The notes under the pieces are model-generated. The model searched no databases. It saw only the letters and a list, made by a program, of their open reading frames with translations, and was not told the DNA's origin. From the NCBI GenBank assembly GCA_943789025.1, contig CALSSN010000010.1, positions 1-64,000 on the forward strand: a stretch of 64,000 nt of DNA, in the 5' to 3' direction. This document shows, one piece after another, positions 57,850-64,000 of the stretch. How positions within the stretch are numbered: the first letter of the stretch is position 1; the number at the start of each line of letters is the position of its first letter. Origin of the DNA: an uncultured Verrucomicrobiales bacterium. Its GTDB lineage: Bacteria > Verrucomicrobiota > Verrucomicrobiia > Verrucomicrobiales > DEV007. A program made the translations under genes and the position numbers.

Positions 57850-60800
57850 ATGCCTCAGCCCGACGCCACCGAAGAACTTAAGGCCGCCCTGGCCCAGCGC
57901 ATTCTAGTGCTCGACGGAGCCATGGGCACGACCATTCGTAGTTACGGACTCGACGAAGCTGCCGCCCGAGGGGAGCGCTTCGCTGGAAATGAAGAGGACA
58001 TCCTCAACAATGGCGATATTCTCAGTCTGACGCAGCCCGAGGTCATCGGCGATATCCACAAACGTTTCCTCGAGGCTGGCTCGGATATTATCGAGACGAA
58101 TACCTTTTCGGGCACGTCAATCGCTCAGAGCGAATTTTTTGTTCCAGACCCCCGCAAGACGGGTGGCAAGAAAGACGCTGAGTTCTTCGATAGCCAGGTC
58201 TTCTCCAATCAGCGCCTTACGGAGCTTGTCCACGAGATCAACGTCGAGGGCGCCCAGCTGTGTCGGAAGTGGGCTGAACGCATTGGTGAAGACACCGGTC
58301 GCAAGCGCTACGTGGCCGGTGCTATCGGACCGATGACTATTGGCCTGACCAACATCGCCGATGCCAATGATCCGGCTTTCCGGGTTGCCACCTTCGACCA
58401 GGTGCGTGCCGACTACGCCCGTCAGGTCCGCTCGCTCGTTGCGGGCGGAGTCGACATCCTCTTTGTCGAGACCATCTTCGATGCCCTTAATGCCAAGGCT
58501 GCTCTCGTCGCCATCCAGGACGTCTTCGCCGAGGATGAGTTCACCTTGCCAATCATTGTCTCTGCGGCGGTCGGGCAGGGAGGTGAGACGATGACCTCGG
58601 CTCTGAAGATCGAGGCTCTGGTGAATGCCGCCAGCCATGTCGATCCGATTGCTATTGGTCTCAACTGCTCGCTCGGGCCCGAGCCTATGCGCCCTCATCT
58701 TGAAGAGCTTTCTTCCGTCTGCGGCACCTATGTCTCGTGCTACCCGAATGCCGGCATGCCCGATCCGCTTTCACCTACCGGATTTCCTTTTGATCCCGAC
58801 GACATGTTCAGTCACCTCGGTAATTTCGCCGAGGCTGGTCTCCTCAACTTTGCCGGTGGATGCTGCGGAAACACTCCCGAGCACGTTGCGGCTATCGCAA
58901 AATCGGTCGAGCGCTTCGCCCCGCGCCAGATTCCGGAGATTCTCCCTGCAATGCGCCTCTCCGGTTCAGATGCCTACAACCACACTGCGGACAAAGGCTT
59001 TCTCATGATCGGCGAACGGACCAATGTCGCTGGATCTCCGCGTTTTGCCAAATTGGTGAAAGCGGACAAGTATGAAGACGCTGTCGAAGTCGCTCGTCAG
59101 CAGGTGGATAATGGGGCCAACGTTATCGACGTCTGTATGGACGAAGGCCTCATCGACGGAATCGATGCCATGAGCCGGTTCCTGACCCTCCTGCAAGGTG
59201 AACCCGATGTGACCAAGGTGCCTATCATGGTTGACTCTTCGAAATTCGAAGTCATCGAAGCTGGCCTCCAGCGCTTGCAGGGAAAAGGGGTGGTGAACTC
59301 GATCTCGCTCAAGGAGGGCGAAGACAAGTTTCGTGACTGCGGCCGCGTCGTGAAAAAATATGGTGCTGCCGTTGTGGTGATGGCTTTTGACGAAAATGGC
59401 CAGGCAGCCACCTACGAGGACAAAATACGTATTTGCGAGCGGGCCTATAGAATTTTAGTCGACGAAGTCGGTCTCGACCCGCAGGACATTATCTTCGACC
59501 CGAATATCCTCACCGTCGCCACCGGCATTGAAGAGCACAACAACTACGCGGTCGACTTTATCAATGCCACGAAGTGGATCAAAAAAAACCTCCCGGGCGC
59601 CAAAATCTCCGGTGGTGTCTCCAATATTTCTTTCAGTTTTCGCGGCAACAATCCGGTTCGTGAAGCTATGCACTCGGCCTTTCTCTACCACGCGACGAAA
59701 GCCGGAATGGATATGGGGATTGTCAATGCTGGCATGCTCGAGGTCTACGACGAGATCCCCGAAGAACTGCTCATCCGGGTGGAGGATGTTCTGCTCAATC
59801 GGAACGACGAGGCCACCGAGGCACTCGTCGACTACGCAGAACAGTTCAAGGGCAAGGCGGGTAAAAAGACGGAGGTGGATCTCAGTTGGCGTGAGGACAG
59901 TGTCGAGAAACGCCTCGAGCATGCGCTGCTGCGTGGAATCACCACCTTCATCGTTGAGGATACCACCGAGGCGCTGGAGAAATACAAGAAACCTCTCAAG
60001 GTGATCGAAGGGCCACTGATGGATGGTATGGGCATCGTCGGCGATCTCTTCGGTGCAGGGAAGATGTTTCTCCCCCAGGTTGTGAAATCAGCGCGGGTCA
60101 TGAAACAGAGTGTGGCATACCTCGAACCGTTCATGGAAGAGGAAAAGGAGGCCCGCATACTCGAGGCGATCGAGGCATTTAAGACCTCGGAACCCGAGCT
60201 CAGTGAACCTCAAGCCAGACTCAAGGCTGAGAAGTCCTTCCATGCCGGCCGCGTCCTCCTCGCCACCGTCAAAGGGGATGTGCACGACATCGGCAAGAAC
60301 ATTGTGGGTGTTGTCCTCGCCTGCAATGGTTTCGAAGTCATCGATATGGGCGTGATGGTGCCCTGCGACAAGATCCTTGGCAAAGCGTTGGAGATCGGTG
60401 CTGACATCATCGGCCTGTCCGGCCTGATCACTCCTTCACTCGACGAGATGATTCACGTGGCGAAGGAAATGGAAAAGGGTGGCTTCACCACTCCTCTGCT
60501 TATCGGAGGAGCCACGACCAGCGCCAAGCACACCGCCATCAAGATGGCCCCACATTATAGCGGCCCTTTGGTTCATGTTCTTGATGCATCGCGCTCGGTT
60601 CCGGTTACCACCACCCTGCTCAGCGAGGATGGCAAGACTGACTTCGTGGCCAAAAACGAAGCGCTCCACGCCAAGCACCGTGAAGGCTACGGTGAGGCAA
60701 AAAAAGCCACGCTCTCGCTTGCCGCTGCCCGTGCCAACCCGCCAATCATCGACTGGGCAAGCTATTCTCCACCCCAGCCAGAGTTCACCGGCACCCGTGT

Positions 60801-61710
60801 GATCGAGAACCAGTCGCTCCGCGAACTCGCCCGCTATATTGACTGGACTCCGTTCTTCCATAGTTGGGAACTGCGTGGCGTCTGGCTTCCTGAAGAAACG
60901 CGGTTCAAGACCAAGAACGATGCGGTCGCTGAGGAGGCGGCCAAACTCTATGTCGAGGCGCAGGAGATACTCGAAGAAATCATCGCCGGCGAACGCCTCA
61001 CCGCGAAGGGGGTCTTTGGCTTCTTTCCTGCGAATAAGGCTGATGACAATCCTGATGATATCATCGTCTGGGAGGACGCGACCCGCGTCACCGAGCGCTG
61101 CCGCTTTCATTCGCTCCGCCAGCAGATTGAGAAATCCTCCGGAAAGCCGAACGAAGCTCTCGCCGACTATGTGGCGCCGAAAGAAGCAGAGAGCTCTTTC
61201 AGCCAGGATCATATCGGCGGGTTTGTGGTCGGTATCCACGGAGCCGACGAGTGGGCTGCTGAGCTTGAGGCCGCCCATGACCCCTACCGTGCCATCATGG
61301 CCAAGGCCGTCGCTGACCGTCTTGCTGAGGCTTTTACCGAACTCCTTCACCACCGAGCTCGCGTCGCCTGGGGATACGAGCGGCCGAACGAATTCAACAA
61401 CGAGCAACTGATCAAAGAGCTCTACCACGGCATCCGACCGGCTCCAGGGTATCCCTCGCAACCTGACCACACGGAAAAGGAAATCCTCTTTGACCTCCTT
61501 GAGGCTCCTGAAAAGACCGGTGTCACCCTCACCGAATCGATGGCCATGCACCCGGGCGCTGCGGTCAGCGGGATTTATTTTTCTCACCCAGAAAGTCACT
61601 ACTTCATGATCTCCGACCTGCAGAGAGACCAGGTCGAGGATTACGCGGCACGGAAGGGCGTGAGTTATGAGGAATGTGAAAAATGGCTGGCTCCCTGGAT
61701 TGGATATTGA
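57850..61710 (+). CDS. metH: Cobalamin-dependent methionine synthase
   Basis: [43 protein letters not shown], pterin-binding [19 protein letters not shown]12 motif [32 protein letters not shown]-terminal activation domain. Confidence 0.98.
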   Translation: MPQPDATEELKAALAQRILVLDGAMGTTIRSYGLDEAAARGERFAGNEEDILNNGDILSLTQPEVIGDIHKRFLEAGSDIIETNTFSGTSIAQSEFFVPDPRKTGGKKDAEFFDSQVFSNQRLTELVHEINVEGAQLCRKWAERIGEDTGRKRYVAGAIGPMTIGLTNIADANDPAFRVATFDQVRADYARQVRSLVAGGVDILFVETIFDALNAKAALVAIQDVFAEDEFTLPIIVSAAVGQGGETMTSALKIEALVNAASHVDPIAIGLNCSLGPEPMRPHLEELSSVCGTYVSCYPNAGMPDPLSPTGFPFDPDDMFSHLGNFAEAGLLNFAGGCCGNTPEHVAAIAKSVERFAPRQIPEILPAMRLSGSDAYNHTADKGFLMIGERTNVAGSPRFAKLVKADKYEDAVEVARQQVDNGANVIDVCMDEGLIDGIDAMSRFLTLLQGEPDVTKVPIMVDSSKFEVIEAGLQRLQGKGVVNSISLKEGEDKFRDCGRVVKKYGAAVVVMAFDENGQAATYEDKIRICERAYRILVDEVGLDPQDIIFDPNILTVATGIEEHNNYAVDFINATKWIKKNLPGAKISGGVSNISFSFRGNNPVREAMHSAFLYHATKAGMDMGIVNAGMLEVYDEIPEELLIRVEDVLLNRNDEATEALVDYAEQFKGKAGKKTEVDLSWREDSVEKRLEHALLRGITTFIVEDTTEALEKYKKPLKVIEGPLMDGMGIVGDLFGAGKMFLPQVVKSARVMKQSVAYLEPFMEEEKEARILEAIEAFKTSEPELSEPQARLKAEKSFHAGRVLLATVKGDVHDIGKNIVGVVLACNGFEVIDMGVMVPCDKILGKALEIGADIIGLSGLITPSLDEMIHVAKEMEKGGFTTPLLIGGATTSAKHTAIKMAPHYSGPLVHVLDASRSVPVTTTLLSEDGKTDFVAKNEALHAKHREGYGEAKKATLSLAAARANPPIIDWASYSPPQPEFTGTRVIENQSLRELARYIDWTPFFHSWELRGVWLPEETRFKTKNDAVAEEAAKLYVEAQEILEEIIAGERLTAKGVFGFFPANKADDNPDDIIVWEDATRVTERCRFHSLRQQIEKSSGKPNEALADYVAPKEAESSFSQDHIGGFVVGIHGADEWAAELEAAHDPYRAIMAKAVADRLAEAFTELLHHRARVAWGYERPNEFNNEQLIKELYHGIRPAPGYPSQPDHTEKEILFDLLEAPEKTGVTLTESMAMHPGAAVSGIYFSHPESHYFMISDLQRDQVEDYAARKGVSYEECEKWLAPWIGY

Positions 61711-62057
61711 AGAGCCTGGCGCTATTCATTGTCTGATAATTTCCGCGGGAAAACTTCTTGAGGTGGGAGACGGGGCGAAGCGCGTCCGCTGTTTCTAAGA
61801 GCAGAAGACCCAGGATAAAACCGGAGGGATTGAGAGAGCGCAGGTCGGGTTTCTGAGCTTTTGCAAACATGACTCATGTCCGTGCGGTAACTCTGCGGCG
61901 GTTGCGGTGTGTCATCCTTTCCGTGGCGTATGAGTCTTTGATGCTGGGAGAAAATCGCAAGCGGTGGCGCGTAGAGGGTGCGCGCGCGCTCCACGGGAAG
62001 TCACGAATTGACGGATCAGAGCGCCGAAAGTGGCATGAGGCGTCTTTTCTGCAGTCT

Positions 62058-62073
62058 TGGCACGACCCTTGCT
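62058..62073 (+). promoter_or_regulatory. Candidate sigma-54 (-24/-12) promoter of amt gene 1
   Basis: TGGCACGACCCTTGCT: TGGCAC-N5-TTGCT, GG-N10-GC spacing. Confidence 0.85.
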
Positions 62074-62137
62074 AAAGAGAGAGGGAAGAGCTGGGAGAAA
62101 AAAACCTCTTGCTTGAACTTAACAACAACAAAACACA

Positions 62138-63550
62138 ATGAAAAAAAGTAAATTACTGTTAGCCCTCGTGGGAATTGCATCAGCATGGACGCTGCTCCAG
62201 AGCGGGGGTGTGTTGCATGCGCAGGAAGTCGCTGAAGCCGCCGAAGTCATCGCTGAGACAGGGGTGGAAGAGGTGGACGAAAACAAAGCTGATTACGACG
62301 CGCTGGTCGCTGGCCAGGGTGATGCCGCTTACGCCTTTGACTTCTTTACTACGTCCATGCTTTGGACGGTCATTGCGGCTGCCATGGTGTTCATCATGCA
62401 CCTTGGATTCGCGACGTTGGAAGCCGGCCTGACCCAGAAAAAGAATACGGTTAACATTCTCTTCAAGAACGTCTGGATCATCTGCGTTGGTCTTCTTACC
62501 TACGCAGCCGTCGGGTTCAACACGCACTACCCGTGTGGGAGCTGGCAGATTACTAATATCCTGGGAATCAACGGGCCGATTGGTGACCTCAACGCCGATG
62601 GCGGCGACACCTTCGGCTACGGGGGCGTCAGTCTTTGTATGACAGGCTTTGGAGATTTCATCTTCCAAGCGATGTTTGCTGCGACTGCTGCGACCATTGT
62701 TTCCGGTGCGGTGGCTGAGCGCGTGAAGCTGGGAGCGTTCATGATTTACAGCACGCTTCTGGTCGCTTTCGGATACACCATCGCCGGTTCATGGCACTGG
62801 GGCGAGGGGTTCCTCAATAAGATGGAAGTGCCCTTCTACGACTTTGCAGGATCGACCGTGGTGCACGGCTTCGGTGGTGCTGCCGCTCTGGCCGCAGTGA
62901 TCCTGTTAGGGGCTCGGAAAGGAAAGTACACGAAGGATGGAATCAAGCCAATCCTCGGACATAGCATGCCATTGGCGACCGTTGGCGTCTTCCTCCTCTT
63001 CTTTGGGTGGTTCGGGTTCAATGGTGGATCGGTGCTTTCTGCAAATCCCGGGCCGCTGGGTCTCGTCTTTACCACCACAGCTCTGGCAGCTGCAGCAGGT
63101 GGGGTCGCTTCTATCCTGACAGCGATGCTCGTCTTGAAAAAGCCAGATCTCTCGATGGCCCTCAACGGTCTGCTTGCTGGGCTCGTTTCCATCACAGCGG
63201 GTGCCGATGCAGTCAGCGTCTGGTCCTCAGTGATCATGGGAGCGATCGGGGGCGTGATCGTGGTGTTCTCGATCCTGTTTTTTGATAAAATCAGGATTGA
63301 TGATCCGGTCGGTGCTATTTCAGTGCACGGAGTAGTCGGAATCTGGGGAACGATTGCCGTGGCGCTCTTTGGCGAAGCCAGTTTGATGTCTCAGATCATC
63401 GGAGTGGTTGCCGTTTACGCATTCGCTTTCGTCTTCTCCTTCGTGGTGTTTCTCGTCATCAAGATGGTCATGGGGATTCGCGTGACAGAAGAGGAGGAAT
63501 ATGCAGGTCTCGACGTGGCCGAACATGGCGTTCCTGCTTACAACGACTGA
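62138..63550 (+). CDS. Ammonium transporter (Amt family)
   Basis: Signal peptide, FIMHLGFATLEAGLTQKKNTVNILFKNV, GSTVVHGFGGAAALAAVILLGARKGKY, GWFGFNGGS, DDPVGAISVHGVVGIWGTIAVALF. Confidence 0.96.
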   Translation: MKKSKLLLALVGIASAWTLLQSGGVLHAQEVAEAAEVIAETGVEEVDENKADYDALVAGQGDAAYAFDFFTTSMLWTVIAAAMVFIMHLGFATLEAGLTQKKNTVNILFKNVWIICVGLLTYAAVGFNTHYPCGSWQITNILGINGPIGDLNADGGDTFGYGGVSLCMTGFGDFIFQAMFAATAATIVSGAVAERVKLGAFMIYSTLLVAFGYTIAGSWHWGEGFLNKMEVPFYDFAGSTVVHGFGGAAALAAVILLGARKGKYTKDGIKPILGHSMPLATVGVFLLFFGWFGFNGGSVLSANPGPLGLVFTTTALAAAAGGVASILTAMLVLKKPDLSMALNGLLAGLVSITAGADAVSVWSSVIMGAIGGVIVVFSILFFDKIRIDDPVGAISVHGVVGIWGTIAVALFGEASLMSQIIGVVAVYAFAFVFSFVVFLVIKMVMGIRVTEEEEYAGLDVAEHGVPAYND

Positions 63551-63592
63551 ATCCGGTGACAGGAATCATTTCAGCGAACTTTCGCTGATACC

Positions 63593-63636
63593 GAGGACGA
63601 CGAGGCCTGAACCTGCCTCGTCGTCCTCAACTTTTT
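63593..63636 (+). terminator. Rho-independent terminator downstream of amt gene 1
   Basis: GAGGACGACGAGGC-CTGAACCT-GCCTCGTCGTCCTC perfect 14-bp stem followed by AACTTTTTT. Confidence 0.92.
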
Positions 63637-63646
63637 TAAGAGATAA

Positions 63647-63662
63647 TGGCACGCTAATTGCT
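63647..63662 (+). promoter_or_regulatory. Candidate sigma-54 (-24/-12) promoter of amt gene 2
   Basis: TGGCACGCTAATTGCT: TGGCAC-N5-TTGCT, about 55 bp upstream of the ATG. Confidence 0.85.
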
Positions 63663-63716
63663 CCGGGAAGGGTGGGGAGAGGAATTGTCCTCAACCCACA
63701 ATCCATAAAGGTTCAA

Positions 63717-64000
63717 ATGAAATTCAGAAATCCACTTATTGTGGGCTCGCTGCTCAGCATTTTTGCTGGCGGCAGCCTTTTCGCGCAGGAGGCCGGTGAG
63801 GCCGCTGCAGATGTCGCAGAAGTTGCGGGCACCCTGGACACCGGGGATACCGCCTGGATGCTCACCTCCACGGTGCTCGTCCTGCTCATGACCCTCCCGG
63901 GCCTAGCACTTTTTTACGGCGGGTTGGTCCGCTCGAAGAACGTGCTCTCGCTCCTGGTACAGTGCTTTGTGCTCGCTGCGGTCATGTCGATCTTGTGGAT
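63717..64000 (+). CDS. Second ammonium transporter (Amt family), truncated by window end
   Basis: MKFRNPLIVGSLLSIFAGGSLFAQEAGEAAADVAEVAGTLDTGDTAWMLTSTVLVLLMTLPGLALFYGGLVRSKNVLSLLVQCFVLAAVMSILW. Confidence 0.93.
   Translation, partial: MKFRNPLIVGSLLSIFAGGSLFAQEAGEAAADVAEVAGTLDTGDTAWMLTSTVLVLLMTLPGLALFYGGLVRSKNVLSLLVQCFVLAAVMSILW

Noticed and set aside
61711-62050. Long metH-amt intergenic region examined for a structured RNA (RNase P, SRP, 6S) or hidden gene.
   Set aside because: No conserved RNA signatures recognised, and overlapping ORFs on both strands show no protein family.

Overview
64 kb of GC-rich, densely coding bacterial chromosome. The protein content suggests Verrucomicrobiota or a relative (PVC-type heme-binding dehydrogenase, CobA-HemD fusion, GldA/F/G-like ABC locus); this taxonomy is inference, no search was run. 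Most genes are housekeeping: pssA, nadB, mgtE, apt, glnD, hemA-hemC-cobA/hemD, mutS, floA/nfeD, metH, glnK and two amt genes. I found no CRISPR array, prophage or rRNA, and one tRNA-Leu(TAG). The most interesting items, all read directly from sequence, are: (1) a 2.08 kb IS1634-like element with 11-bp terminal inverted repeats and a 4-bp TTAT duplication, whose in-silico removal restores a membrane-protein reading frame; (2) a two-copy ~225-bp MITE-like element with ~20-bp inverted termini, unrelated to that IS, one copy duplicating TTAG across a stop codon; (3) three -24/-12 (sigma-54-like) promoters in front of glnK and two ammonium transporter genes, with glnD in the same window; (4) several single-base frameshifts, concentrated in ilvB/ilvN, that are either decay or sequencing errors; (5) a Ni-SOD whose predicted signal-peptide cleavage would expose the metal-binding N-terminal His; (6) a stand-alone OvoA-C-terminal-like methyltransferase; (7) a secreted protein with a caspase-like His/Cys arrangement. 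I did not find a convincing new multi-gene defence or biosynthetic system.
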